Shown piece by piece: positions 12,601-24,465 of a DNA stretch of 64,000 bases; the stretch's first letter is position 1; the number at the start of each line of letters is the position of its first letter. The translations under genes were made by a program, and so were the position numbers. The notes beneath the pieces were generated by a model. That model ran no database searches and was not told the DNA's origin. It worked only from the letters and a program-made list of their open reading frames with translations. The stretch is from Prinia subflava (lineage: Eukaryota; Chordata; Aves; Passeriformes; Cisticolidae), in NCBI RefSeq assembly GCF_021018805.1, contig NC_086247.1, forward strand, positions 1,503,501 to 1,567,500. Direction: 5' to 3'.

Positions 12601-13082
12601 CATGCAAAACGACAACACGGATGCAAGAGGTCTGCAGTGAAAAGCTGCTCCCCAAAAAGAGGCCGACGCTGTTTATTTCTTCCATTTTTATACATTTGTG
12701 GGTCCGGTTCTGGATTGGCTTCTGGGGTTATTGTCCCTTCACCCCACTGGCCAGACCAGCTGTCAACCAACATTATTTTCAGGCTAGAAATATGTAAACA
12801 AAGGACAGTGAACAGAAACAAGAAAGGTTGTTTATGTTCCAAAGTGCGAGAAAGTGAAAAACTGACCCTTAATATTGTACAGAAACTGAAGAACTGGCTC
12901 CATCTTATGAATAAATAGAAGGCTTTAAAAAAATCAGAAAAAGCAGGGCAACAGCTCACCTGGTATTTCAGCCACACATGGTGGGTTTGGGCTACTCCTG
13001 TCCTTCCCGGCTGTAAGTTTGGTGGCCTCCGTCATCTGCCATGGGAATGGCCTGAGGAGCTGTGTCCTGTGGTTTGGAGCCT

Positions 13083-13143
13083 GCCAGAACAGCTGTGCCA
13101 GATGTGCTTTGGGCCAGAACAGCTGTGCCAGATGTGCTTTGGG
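13083..13143. repeat. 30-bp tandem duplication
   Basis: Two virtually identical copies of CCAGAACAGCTGTGCCAGATG followed by TGCTTTGGG, in unannotated DNA between genes A and B. Confidence 0.88.
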
Positions 13144-14523
13144 AAAGGCAGGGATAGAGCAGGCTGCCTGCAACAGGCCTAAGTGGAAAAGGCAAAATGT
13201 CACACTCAGCTTTTCCTTTTTTCCACTTGTTTCCGAATCCCACAATCTCCCACTTCTTCTGTTGCCATTGCAGGCCCAGATGAAGCAACCCAGCCCTCCC
13301 TGACCCTCCAAGGAAGGAGGAGAGGACACAGCCAGATCAGCCTGGTGCTGTGTGGAGTCAGGCTGGACCTCTTGCACCATCTGTGTGACTCAGGGGCACG
13401 AGGAGCACCGTCCATTCCCTCCACCCTTACCCACGGCCTCTCCTTTCCCTCTTGAGGCTGCACTTCACAGGCCTGAGCTTAAAACAGAAATTCCTCCCTG
13501 CACCACTGAGGGGAGCTGAGACTGGAGCCACCCTCCAGAGAGACAAAAAGGGGAGAAAGTGGGAAGCGCTGACATTTAAACATCCCTGGATCTGGCTCCA
13601 TCCCACCCCTCCATCCCGGGCTGAAACCACGCTTTGTCTGACTCCAGTTACAAAAAAAAAGGCCTGGCCTTGCACAAGGCATTCCCAAAGTCTGGCACAA
13701 ACACCCTCAGTGGCTGCCAAGCCCCAAGTGGGTGAAGGTTTCTTTTCCCCTAAAACTTCCAGGCCCTGTTAACTGTTTAATTCCCTTTGTGACACCCTCT
13801 GGGTGACACCCAGCAGGTGACACCCACCTGGCCCAGTTTCTGCTGCCGGGCTCACCCTGCTGCCCTCCCCTCACCCCGCTTTTTTCGTGTCCCTGGGAAA
13901 TGGTTTCAACACCTCCCCGCTGTGTTCTCCTGCCGCCATCTGCACTCCCACTCCCTCCGTCGTCTTTGCCCTGGATTTTCTTCCAGCTCTCTTCACCCCT
14001 TGCTTGGAAAAGCTGGATTCAGCTTCCAAAGGCACAGCTCCCTCCGTGCTGCTTGGAGCCCAGAGCCCTTGCAGCGGCCCTGGGCGTGACTGCAATGCCA
14101 ACAGGGCCCGGGAACAGCAGGGATTTGGGACCTGGCCAGAGCCTGGGATGCCTCCCAAAGCCTTGGCAGCCTCCTCCAGGGACACGGGGATAGGGGTCAG
14201 GTGATGCCCTGGATGATTTCCCCATCCAGGTGGCACAGAAGCCTCCACTGGCTGGTTAAACTGGGATTTGGGGAATCCTGCAGCTTCCCAGACCCTTGAA
14301 GAGATGGTTTTAGCACCTGAGCAGGGTCTGCACATAAGAAAATGTGTATTTTCCACACAGGAGGGACCTCCCTCCCATCCCATCTTATTCCTTTCCCTCA
14401 CTCTGCCTGTCCTTAATTATTTCCCCCCAAGCTTTGTGTGTTTGTCTTGAATTATTTTGCTTTGCACCAATATTTCTCCGCTCCCTCCTCCTCTCTTTCC
14501 ACTTCTGTCTGAAATATTAATCT

Positions 14524-14548
14524 TGTTTATTATTATTATTATTATTAA
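14524..14548. repeat. (TTA)n microsatellite
   Basis: About eight TTA triplets in an A/T-rich stretch. Confidence 0.85.
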
Positions 14549-15289
14549 CCACCCCTCTCTCTAATCTATTTAAAAGCTTTCTCACATTCCCACTTCCCAC
14601 AGCCCATTTCTCACTTGACATTTTTTTCTATTCAGCTGCACTTTGCTTTAACAGCCTCATTTATTTACTGCTCATTTATTTGTTTTAATTCCAAAGCTTT
14701 TCTTCTCCCTTGTTGTGGGCTGTGTTCAAGCCTTGTTCCCTCTTCCCGCTGAGGAGCTGCATTTTTCTGCTCGATTGACTCCGAGATGAGCTGGATTTGG
14801 GGTGATAATTCATTTTCATTTTGGGATTTTTCGATGGGATGGAAGGGGAGGAAGTCTCATTTTCCATTTTTCCAGATGTCTGAGACAACCCTGGTGTTAT
14901 ACATTAAACAAATGTGGATTAATACCTGTTTTTTTTCCCTCCCTGCTCCAGCAGATCCTGTTTCCTGCCTGATGTTTTTCATGCCTGTATTTATAAGGAA
15001 TCTTGCTCAGAGAGAATGTTTTTATCCCCAGATTATTTCTGAAATATTGTTGCTGCATTATCTGTCACGTGGGCCTTTCACATCCTCCCTAAAGGATGAA
15101 ATAGTTCAAGATTCTTGCTCAAGGTCAGACCAGAGAACAGAATGGAAAACTTGGAAAACTGGGGGCTCATCCCCTCCACCCTCTGGGCACCGAGACAGAA
15201 TCACTGAGGGTTGAAGCTGCTGCAAAAAATGAGGAATTGCACAAAGGAAAAATGGTTGGAAGCAAATAACTCATAACAGGGGTTGGGAA

Positions 15290-15515
15290 TGGGTCCAGCT
15301 TCCCAGAATTTTGCAGGCAGGTGGGCAGAGGAAGAGACTATGAAGAGACTTTCCAGGTTCCCCAGGGAAGTAATCACAGTCACAAGACTGCCAGAGATCC
15401 CTAAGAGCTTGGGAAAAGCCCTCAGTGGGATTTTTTGGGTGGTCTTGAGCAGGAGTTTGCCTCGCTGGTCCTTTTAGGTTCCTCCCAACTCAAGGTATCC
15501 CACGATCCTGTGATT
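15290..15515 (+). mobile_element. CR1 LINE 3' fragment
   Basis: Degraded forward CR1 ending GGTTCCTCCCAACTCAAGGTATCCCACGATCCTGTG. Confidence 0.6.
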
Positions 15516-15954
15516 AATTTGGGGAAAGCAAAGAGCACCTGGATGTTCTTTCTTCTGTTTCCACAACATTTGTGACCTTACAAACCTTGACCCGGAGCTC
15601 CCCTTGGTAATTTCTCTCTCCAAAGGGTCCTGCCAAGACTTTCTGACCAGGATTTCTTTTATTTCTCAGTCATTTTCACTCCCATTTGTAGATTTTTAAG
15701 TCTTGCAGGTGTCTCTGTGCACTTTGTGCCTCTCCTGCACCCTGAGTCATTTGGCTCTTCTGCATCCTGAGTCAAGAGGTGTTGTGGGAGCAGAAGGAGG
15801 GAGCCCAGAAAGATTGGAAAGGTCATGAAGGACCGGAAAAACCTGACAGAGCCCGGAGTTGGTCTCCAGGGAGCAACAAACATTGTCACCTGGAAACCCT
15901 GGATGGTTCTGGAGGGCAGAAGAACAAAACAAAACCATCAGGCCCCATCCCTGC

Positions 15955-16065
15955 CTGGACTATTGGAGCCTCTGAGTGACATCTCCAGGCAGAAACAGTG
16001 GGATCACGGGTGGAACAAGAGGATCTTTAAGGTCCCTTGCAGCCCAAACCTTTCCACGATTCCAT
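15955..16065 (+). mobile_element. CR1 LINE 3' end upstream of gene B
   Basis: Forward CR1 end (GGATCTTTAAGGTCCCTTGCAGCCC...ACGATTCCATGA), ~440 bp before the gene B TATA box. Confidence 0.7.
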
Positions 16066-16499
16066 GACTGAAGGAATGATGCTGCTTCCTGCTTAAAGCA
16101 TTTTGCACAAGTGAGATAGCCCTGGACAATCCAAAAAAATCTTTCCTTGCCTCCTCTCCCACTTCCCAGAGATACTGAGCTCCCATTCCACGGCAAAGAG
16201 GAAGGATGGAGGGTGCCAGCAAGCAAAGAGTCACCCCAAGCCAAGCCCAGCTTGGCCCAGAAGGGACTCCCGTGTTTGGATCAGCTAAATTACTGCCCAA
16301 ATTAGCAATGCAGACAGGAGCAGGCCTCGGAAAAAAAGATTGGATGAGAAAGACAGAGAAAAAAAAACATCGCTATCTGCAGCCTCATAATAGGTTCCTA
16401 CGCACAAACACACCCAGCACTGATCACATCTCGGGTGCTGGCACTGCCCAAACCTCAAATTATTGCAATCAAAGGAAATCAGAGATGAGGCAGGGCCGG

Positions 16500-16506
16500 T
16501 ATAAAA
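16500..16506 (+). promoter_or_regulatory. TATA box of gene B
   Basis: TATAAAA in context GGCCGGTATAAAACC, 64 bp before the ATG of gene B. A C/EBP-like TTATTGCAATC lies ~40 bp further upstream (16460-16470). Transcription would start near 16528. Confidence 0.75.
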
Positions 16507-16563
16507 CCTTCCTGGGGTGCATCTTCCCACACTGCTCCAGCTCTGAGGGCACGAGGACCAACC

Positions 16564-19500
16564 ATGAAGGCTTTTCTGGTGGCCCTGCTGGCTGCAGTCC
16601 TGTGTGCCCAGCAAGGTAAGGAGCTCGGGAGGCTGGGAGAGCCAGGGGAGGGGATGGAGAGGAGAAAGGAGGAGATAAAGGAGGGACAAGAGGGTTTGGC
16701 AGCTTTTGTTGCAGCTGCTGAGGTCTTGGTGGGGCATTTTTGGCGTCTGCAGTGAGAAATTATTTCGTGTGGTTGGGTCCTCACTCCTGGATGGGTTCTC
16801 TGCAACCCAGAGGAGATGAATTCTGGTTTCTCACACCCTCAAATATCCAGCTCCAACCACTCCCAGCTGAAGACACAACCTGAAAAATGCTGACAGGAAT
16901 CAAGGAGGGCTCAGAGCTTTTGCCCTTGGTTTGATTTTTGTTCCCGAATGAAACTCAAGGAGCTGTTGTGGCTGGTCTTGGCACCGATATCTCCTGCCAG
17001 CATTTCACTTCATTCCCCACAATTCCAATTAAGTAACGAGGCTGCTGGCAGATATTTGAAAGCCTCAGAGCTCTTTGCTCCTGAATTGGAAGAGCTGCTG
17101 AGTGCCTGGGAGTGTGTTTGGAATGGGATGCACAACTCTCTGCTCTTGTCCCCTTTAAAAGGAGGTGCAGCCATACCTGGATAATTGTGGGGGAATATCC
17201 CGTTGGGATATCTTGGCTCTGGGCATGGATTTGCCAGCCCCAGGAGCACAATTTGCATAGTTAAAGGTTGTTTCTGGCTGCATTTTGCAAAACTCCAGCT
17301 AATGGAGGGTGGAGGGCAGATGCAGGAAAGGTTTTATAGCAGCTCTAATGGCTCGAGCTGTTATTGTTTCCTGTCTGGAGGGGATTTTCCTTGGATCATT
17401 TAGGGAACATCAGCACTTTCAGTTGCTCTCAGGCACGTGCTGAGGACTTGGCTCCACCTGCAGCAGGAAGTGGTTTGGGAAATTTGGCAGAAAAGCGGAT
17501 CAGGGAGAGCTCCGGGGTCTGTGAAATGCAATAATCCTCACCAGGTCTGGGTTTTGCTTTGCCTGCAAAGGGACAGGAGCCCCCAGCTCAGGCTGGGGAA
17601 CCTCCAGAGGAGAGGTGGGAGGCTGAAAATTCCCAAGTGACGGAGAAATAGTGAGAGACGAAAAGGAGAACTCAAATCCAGTGTGCAGCAAGGCTGATTT
17701 TACCTCCTGCTACAGAGAACACCTGAGCTTGCAACACCTGACACTGGAAAAAGGGCAGAAAATCAGCAAATGATAAAATGGTTTGGACTGGAAAGGACCT
17801 TAAAGATCATCCTGTTCCACCCCCTGCCATGGGCAGGGGCACCTTCCACTGTCCCAGGTTGTTCCAAACCCTGTCCAACTTTCCTTGAAGCATCTGGGAA
17901 GGTTTCAGAGCAGGCCAGTCCTGTGCTGAGACACACAGAGCTCCCCAAAGCACAGAGGGAAGGCCTTTTTTCCTCTTCCTTGGGGTAGTTAGAGCCAAAA
18001 AGGGCTTTCACTTCTCTTAAAACTGCTTCTGGAATTGCTTAACCAAGTGTCATGGGCAGACTCATGCTCAGATGAGAGCCTGAATCAAGAACAAACTTTG
18101 AAAGGTCACTGGGAGGGGTTTGCTTGCTAAAAACAAGTCCAAGTTTGATTGGAAGGGGTGTTCTGTGAAAAAAAAGAGCCTTCTTGGGCTGAGAAAGGAA
18201 AAACAGAACCAGGGAAATCTCAGCCTCATGGGTCCCATTGCTGGTTTATAATTTTTGTTCACCTTCAACCAAGAGCTCTTTGCTGCTGACAATGGAGCAG
18301 GATTTCCTCAGAGCAGCCCAGCTGCCTCTGTCACCCCTGCCCCAAAATGAGGAGCATTTGTTGGAATTTTGGACAGCAGGGAAACAATTTCCACCAATTG
18401 TGAATCCACCTGCAGGGAACAAAAAGACACATCTGTGTTCTAATGGCCAGCCTGGAGGTTTGACTCAATTTATTTCAGTTGTGCCCAATAATATCCCACT
18501 TTTTTTTTTTTTTTTTTTTTCTGGTTCAGGGATAGACTTGGGTCAGCACTGAGGAAAAAAATATCACAGGGAACACCTTGTTCCAGGTGCTGATAGGAAT
18601 AATCCATGCATTGTCCAGGGCAGCCTCTCCCAGGGAACTCCCTTCACTGTGGTGCCTCGGTAATTCGGCTCCCAGGGGCATCATTAGGCATTAACTAATT
18701 CATGTCTGGGCAGGGTTTTGCAAATGTAGGGTGAAAATATTAAAAGTTGACATCTAGAATGGGGCCGGTTCCTCCTCTCCTTGCAGGACTTTGCTTTTGG
18801 TGGTTGGTTTTTTAACAAAGCCAGCGTTGGGGATACTGGGGAGAAGAAATTTCACCTGAAAATGCTGCTCAGGCTGAAAAATGTAAATTTAACCCCGTAA
18901 AAATCTGCAGAAAGAAATCTTGGTTTGCTCTCTACATTTATTTTCTCAGCTTTCTTAAGCTTATTTCACTTGCTGGGAAAAGTTGTTCGCACCAGCCTTT
19001 CCCCCTTGTATTTTCCAAGGCTTTTGGCGCATTTTTTCCCCAGGAGGGAACGGTTGGGAATCACTAATCTGTGTCGTGGGTGTTTTTTTCCAGCTTCCTC
19101 CCTGTTTTGCTACATCTGTGACAACGAACATTCCAACTGGAACTGCATGAAAACCTACAAGTGTGACGACCATGAGAAATACTGCACGACCACGTACAGC
19201 ACCGTCGGACTCGGTGAGACCCAGAAAATGGGATTTGTTTTCTTCTAGAGATGTTGGCAGGCAACTTATTTTTTTAGGGAATTGATGGAAATCGATGGTT
19301 TTGTTGGAAAGGAGTGATGGTTTTGAGGTTTAAGTGTGTCAATGTGGTGGGTGTGAGCCATTCAGTGGTGCTTTGAGTTAGAAGGGACCTTTGGGATCAT
19401 CTCATTCCAGGGACACCTCCCACTAGACCAGGTTGCTCCAACCTGGCTTTTAACACTTCCAGGGATGGGGAAGCCACAGTTGCTCTGGAAAATCTGTGCC

Positions 19501-20524
19501 AGGGCCTCACGACCTCGTAGAAGGGCTGGCTGGAACACCCAAATTTCAGGAGCAGCCTCTGTTGTTCGATCTGAGATGTTTTGGGATGGTGAATGGAAAA
19601 CAGTCGGGTGCCAGTAACACGGTTTTAAAAGCTGGGAATGCACTGAATTTTTGGAATGCACAGAATCATTTAGGCTGGGAGAGACCTCCAAGATCTCGAG
19701 GCCAACCTTTGGGTGCCCATCACGTGGGCAACCAGATCAGAGATTTAGGCAGGTGTGGGGTTCAATCGAGGACTTTCCAGTCTCCCACATTTGATCCAGG
19801 ACTTGTGGATTCACACCCAGCCCTGTCAAACACTCACGAGAGCTTTCATTGCTGTGTGGTGTTGTATTTCTCTGGGGAATGGTTTGTCCCTCCCCAGAGA
19901 CCCCTGGAGGCTGTAACCATGTAGTTTAACCCTTCCTCCCCTTTCTGACCCTATTGGCTGAGTTCCAACTCTCTCTCCTTAGCAGGAGACTGGATAAGGC
20001 CCTGTTTTTCCTCATTCTTTCTCTTTCCCCCCTGGAAACGGGGATAAACAGGGATAAACCCCCTGGTTTATCTGGAACCAACACCTTGGACTACATCTGG
20101 GGGTTAGAGCCTCTTTTGGAATATTTTGTCCCGTCCCTGAAATATTCCTCCAAAGCCCTCTAGGATCTGAGCCAGCCTAGAAACTCTGGGGGTTGCAGGG
20201 GGATGTTTCAGTGCGGGGAAAATCAAGGATATTGCAAATCCTCCTCCTCTGCTCGGCTCTTCCGACGGAACCCTAAACCCCGGCTCTCCTTTCCTCCCCT
20301 TTCTCCTCCACCCAGGCAAGGACACGGGGCACCGCATCACCAAGAAATGCTCGGCGGACTGCCCCGAGACCAACGTGAACTTCGGGGTGGCCGCCTACTC
20401 CACCAAGTGCTGCAGCACCTCCCTGTGCAACTTCAGCGGCGCCAACAGCGTCCGGACCAGCTACGCCGTGATGCTGCTGGGCATGGCGGGCAGCCTGATC
20501 TGCATGCTCAGGCTGGGACTGTGA
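16564..20524 (+). CDS. LY6E-like GPI-anchored Ly6 protein (gene B)
   Basis: Complete three-exon gene: 16564-16615, 19094-19213 and 20316-20524, with 126 codons plus stop, the same length as LY6E. Exon 1 encodes signal peptide MKAFLVALLAAVLCAQQ, nearly that of LY6E here. The mature domain starts SSLFCYIC and contains NWNC, YKC, KYC, ITKKC, ADC, STKCC and SLCNFS, giving ten cysteines in Ly6 spacing. The tail after SGANSVRTS is hydrophobic (MLLGMAGSLICML) and ends GL, a GPI-anchor addition signal, so the product should sit on the outer plasma membrane. Introns of 2478 and 1102 nt are both phase 1 with GT-AG ends. A TATA box lies 64 bp before the ATG and AATAAA is at 20745. NFS is a potential glycosylation sequon. 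Exon 3 is much richer in G/C at third positions than exons 1-2. It is closest to gene C in finger 2 (HEKYC then TTYST). The ligand is unknown. Confidence 0.93.
17770..17900 (-). mobile_element. CR1 LINE 3' end in intron 1 of gene B
   Basis: Reverse CR1: AAATGGTTTGGACTGGAAAGGACC through CCACTGTCCCAGGTTG. Confidence 0.8.
18500..18520. repeat. Poly-T run in intron 1 of gene B
   Basis: 21 consecutive T, about 570 bp before exon 2. Confidence 0.9.
19365..19520 (-). mobile_element. CR1 LINE 3' end in intron 2 of gene B
   Basis: Reverse CR1: GAGTTAGAAGGGACCTTTGGG through AGGGATGGGGAAGCCACAG and CTGTGCCAGGGCCTCAC. Confidence 0.75.
19655..19770 (-). mobile_element. Second CR1 fragment in intron 2 of gene B
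   Basis: Reverse CR1 of another subfamily: CACAGAATCATTTAGGCTGGGAGAGACCTCCAAGATC. Confidence 0.7.
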
Positions 20525-20744
20525 CCCCGGGCGGTGGCAGGAGGTGTGACCAGCCCGGGAGAGCCACAAGGTGTTCCCCGAGTGAGAAACCTCAGCGTTT
20601 TTGGTGGTGACGCTGTTTTATTCCGAGACACCGCTTCAGATCCCAACGTGATGCGGCTCCCATTCCTCCCCCCTGTTGTTTTATACTGAATTTTTCCCCT
20701 GGGAAAGCCCTTTTGATAGCACGTGTGTGGTAACTGTCAGGCCA

Positions 20745-20750
20745 AATAAA
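20745..20750 (+). promoter_or_regulatory. Polyadenylation signal of gene B
   Basis: AATAAA 221 bp after the stop codon, followed by a GT-rich stretch (GTGTTATTCTAGAGTGTGTTTGTTGT) typical of a cleavage-stimulating element. This defines a short 3' UTR. Confidence 0.8.
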
Positions 20751-20769
20751 GATTTGTGTTATTCTAGAG

Positions 20770-23700
20770 TGTGTTTGTTGTATCCGCACCAGGACCAGCC
20801 TGAGAAATCGGCTTTTCTTCACGTTGAACTCATCTTTTTAGCACTCGGGAGTCTCCTCCAGGCTGCCTTTCCTAACTTTCTTCCCATCCAGCAGCTCCAG
20901 ACGCTCCACAGAGCCAGATGGTCTCCCAGATCCCTCTGAGATGAGGAATGGTGTCAGTCTGGAAAGGTCAGAGATGCTTGTGTTGCTCCCATTGCAAAAA
21001 ACAGTGGGAATTGTTTTGTAGATGCTGAGACAGGACCAGGAATTTGGCCCTGCAGGAATTTGCACTGGGAAGTTCTCCTGGGATCTCTGCAAGGTGGGTT
21101 GCTCCAGCTTTTAAAACAGGTAAAAGTCCCGCCCTGAGATGATGGAGATGCCCAGGGTAAGGAAAACACTGCTGGAATCTTTCCTCATGGGAAGGAGACT
21201 GCTTGGAGATGCTGCTGAGTGATTGCTCCTGGTTTTCCTGTGGGAAACACGCAGGAAGAGCCTGGGAGAGGTGATGGTGTCTGAGCTGACTGGGGAGGTC
21301 TCTGCTCCGTCCCTTTCCAGGGTTTCTGCTCCATTTCCAGGCTTGGGGATGGTGGGGATGGGATAAAAATCCCCTTGGGGATCAGCTCTTGGGATGGAGA
21401 TCCCCTTCACCTCTTGGGAGGAGCAGAGCTATGGCTAAAACAGGCAAATAAAGTAATCTTGGAGCTGGAGAGTGTGGAAAGGTGCAGCACTGAATTTTGG
21501 GGGTGTCTTTATAGCGGCACCTGGCAAAAAGGCCTCCAGCCCTGTTTAATTTGAGGGGAATCTGTGCTGGCTTTAAGGGGAATCTTGCTCCAGATTTGAG
21601 AGGAATCCTCTGCTGGATTTGAGGGGAATCCTTCACTGATTTGAGGGGAATCCTTCACTGGATTTGAGGAGAATCTTGTGCTGGATTTGAGGGCAATCCT
21701 GCTCCAGATTTGAGCAGAATCCTGCCCTGGATTTGAGGGGAATCTTGTGCTGGATTTGAGGGAATCCTGTGCTGGATTTGAGAGGAATCCTCTGCTGGAT
21801 TTCAGGGAATCCTGTGATGGATTTGAGGGAATCCTGTGATGGATTTGAGGGGAATCCTGTGCTGGATTGGAGGGCAATCCTGTGATGGATTTGAGGGAAA
21901 TCCTACTCCACCAGCACTGCAAATTCCATGAGTTTCCGTGCAACGGGGAGAAACCGCAGTGCCGGGTGAAGGTTGCAAAGATGGGATTAGGTTTAGTCAT
22001 CTTATAAAGATTTAATTTCTGGTCAGGAAGGGTGTTCTGGAATTCATTTCAATGGGATAACTGAAGTGGAAGTGTTGTAGAATTTCTGAGGGGAATATTT
22101 CCCCAGAAACTTGGGGCTTTGCAATTTTTAAAATCACTTTTCCCATTACTTTGTGTTATTCACATTCGTTTCTGAGATGCTTCTCAATGCTTTTGGCCAA
22201 CTTGAATTTCCACATTTAGTAACAACATCTGAATTTCACAGCTACTTTTGCATTTCAGCACTTGTTTGATGAAAATTGTGTTTTCCTCCCGAAATAAACA
22301 ATTGTTTGCTCTTCTCATGTGATGATTTCAACCAGGTTTAGAACAAGATAAGCAAAACATTCTCCTCCTTTCCTTCTCCACTCCACTGTGCCAAGGGAAA
22401 TAAATCTTTCCACCTCACCTTCCACTTTCACCTCCAGTCAAATCCCCTCTTACTCTTTACAAAATCTTCCTGAATTTCATGAATTCCAAATTCCTGTAAA
22501 CTGGGATTTTACCTTCTCCTTTGCCTTGATTCTTCTCGTATTCTCTGTGTCCTTCCTGCCCTCATGGGCTCCTCTCATTCTGTCACCTGGCCCTGGTAGG
22601 GACAAAATATCAGAGGGCCATATGGACCAGCTGGAAGATTTCAAGAGCATCTCATGGAAAATCTGTCAGCAATCCTGCAATAAAGCCTTCAAGAAATCCA
22701 CTCTGTTCCTCTAAAAATCTCAGCAGCTTGCAGGAGACGGGAGATATTTTAGGGTTTGGCACGGATGAGATTTTGAGGGAAGGGGAAAAAAAAAAAACCC
22801 CGATGCCTGAGCTGCTATTTCTGAACCTGTCAGGGGATGCTGTTGGAGATAAATCCCAGTGTGGGTTTGCTCTGGAATGGAACAGCACCTCCCTGGAATT
22901 GGAGCCCTCCGGATAGGCCCCAATAAACATGGATTTACCACTAAAAACCCATTAAATCTATTCTGGCTTGGGTAAAATAAAACATTTCTCAATATTTTGG
23001 GCTGTCCTGGAGGGAGCTTTGCCTTCCTCCTGCCGGGTGCCTTGAGGAGGCCGACGGAGCCAAACCTTGCCCCTCCTCGGAGCTTTCCTGGGTAATTGCC
23101 ACCTCTGCTCCAGCCGAGTTTCATGCCCTGCCAGTCGGGAAAGCCAAAATTTCCTCACCTTACTCACGCAGGACTCCAGAGGGACAATGTTTACAAACCC
23201 AGTTTGGAAGAGTTGGAAAAGCTGAGGTCAGCCCAGGAGCCCGGCTGGAGGTGGGGTCGCGTCGGAAGCCCAAAATGTTCCGTGGGAGGCGGGAATCCGA
23301 GCGAGCTGGAGAGAGGGAAAAAAGGGAATAGAGCAGATGGAGAGCAGCGAGGGGCAGAGGCTTTGGGGCAGCTCCTGCAGCTCCGAGGGCCACGTGAGAG
23401 GATCCAGCTGGACCTTTCCTGGGACTGTGCCCCTGTTCCTGAGACTTGATGGCAGAAAGTGACAGGAGGGAAAAGCGACAACAACCTCCAAGAAGATGGG
23501 GAAGGTTCTGGTTTTATTCAGGGAGATTGGATGAAACGTGATTTAAAGGAAAAAAAAAAGAAAAAAGGAGGAATAAAGAGCACAATCTGGGAATCCAGTG
23601 GAATGATCCTGTTTGGCATTTCAAAAATTTTCTTTTTCTGAAGACTTAACGAGCTGAGATCATTGATCAGCCAATTCCTCCTTCTCCATGCTTTAACTGG

Positions 23701-24406
23701 TTTGTGTTTTTCTCCCTGACATTTCATTTTTTTTTTTTATTTTGCGTGAATTTGTAAAAAAATGCCAGCTTGTTCCATGCCATGGGAGTGGGTGTTATTT
23801 CTATTTTTTAACTTAAATGGTCATTTTTCTTTGCTCTGTGGGATTTATTTTCTAATAAGATAACATTTTTCTCCTCATAAAAAATATTTCAGAAATATTT
23901 CTGATTTTTAACTTAAAAAGGAGACAGAAAATGATGCCTGGTCCCCTATGAAAAGCAGTGGAAGGATTCTGCTCTTCTGATCTCACTGTCTTGACAATCC
24001 TGGGAGACATTTGGGAGAAGTTTCCATCCCAAATTCAATTTTAAATTCAAATTCCCTCCATTTCCATATGTGCAAGGACACGATCTTGGAGGAGGCAGCC
24101 TGCTCTGAGACCAAGGAAAGGAAAACCTTGTTGTTTTGCAGGGAAAATTGCTTTGTTTTCATGTTCTGCTTTCCCTCCCCTACTTCTCCAGAATTAGAAG
24201 CAGTTACAGAGTTCACGTCAGCTGGAGCAGCAGCCTTGTGAAACAACCAGGAAAAGCAGAAGTTGTAAGGAAAAACACACCCCCCTCCAGATTCCCAACC
24301 AAACGCCCTTCTCCACACAAGCCCGGACACGCTGCTCCCAATTATCCATCATCTGACACAGCAGCCTCTGGTTATTATCTCCGGATCAAAGCAAACACTG
24401 CAGAGG
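20770..24406. other. Intergenic region, gene B to gene C: no gene seen
   Basis: Holds the 24-bp minisatellite and otherwise unique, moderately A/T-rich DNA. No coding exon is recognised. Confidence 0.6.
21549..21908. repeat. Minisatellite of ~24-bp units downstream of gene B
   Basis: Roughly 15 imperfect copies of TTTGAGGGGAATCCTGTGCTGGAT with small length changes and variants (CTCCAGAT, TTCACTGG, GTGATGG). It lies ~800 bp past the gene B polyadenylation signal. Confidence 0.88.
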
Positions 24407-24413
24407 TATAAAG
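24407..24413 (+). promoter_or_regulatory. TATA box of gene C
   Basis: TATAAAG in context GAGGTATAAAGCCCGCC, 59 bp before the ATG of gene C. The surrounding GGTATAAARCC core is shared with genes B and D, consistent with duplicated promoters. Confidence 0.75.
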
Positions 24414-24465
24414 CCCGCCCTGCCTGAGTCCTGCTCATTTTTGGAGGCTCCCAGACCTCTAAAGG

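Larger units (their letters stand above)
2471..16499. other. Intergenic region, gene A to gene B: no gene seen
   Basis: Fourteen kilobases with six CR1 pieces, the two tandem duplications at 12-13 kb and low-complexity tracts. Reading frames are short, lack splice-linked family signatures and mostly coincide with CR1 text. I looked for Ly6 exon marks (a Cys-Cys codon pair followed by the LCN box) and found none. Confidence 0.6.

Noticed and set aside
2471..16499. A sixth Ly6 gene hidden in the 14-kb gap
   Set aside because: No exon with a Ly6 cysteine pattern, signal-peptide exon with donor, or LCN box was found on either strand.
21549..21908. CRISPR-like array of short repeats
   Set aside because: Units are contiguous and imperfect with no unique spacers, and the genome is vertebrate.
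21509..22000. 163-codon minus frame with repeated Asn-Pro-Ala-Gln-Asp
   Set aside because: Translation of the 24-bp minisatellite, a multiple of three in length, not a protein family I recognise.
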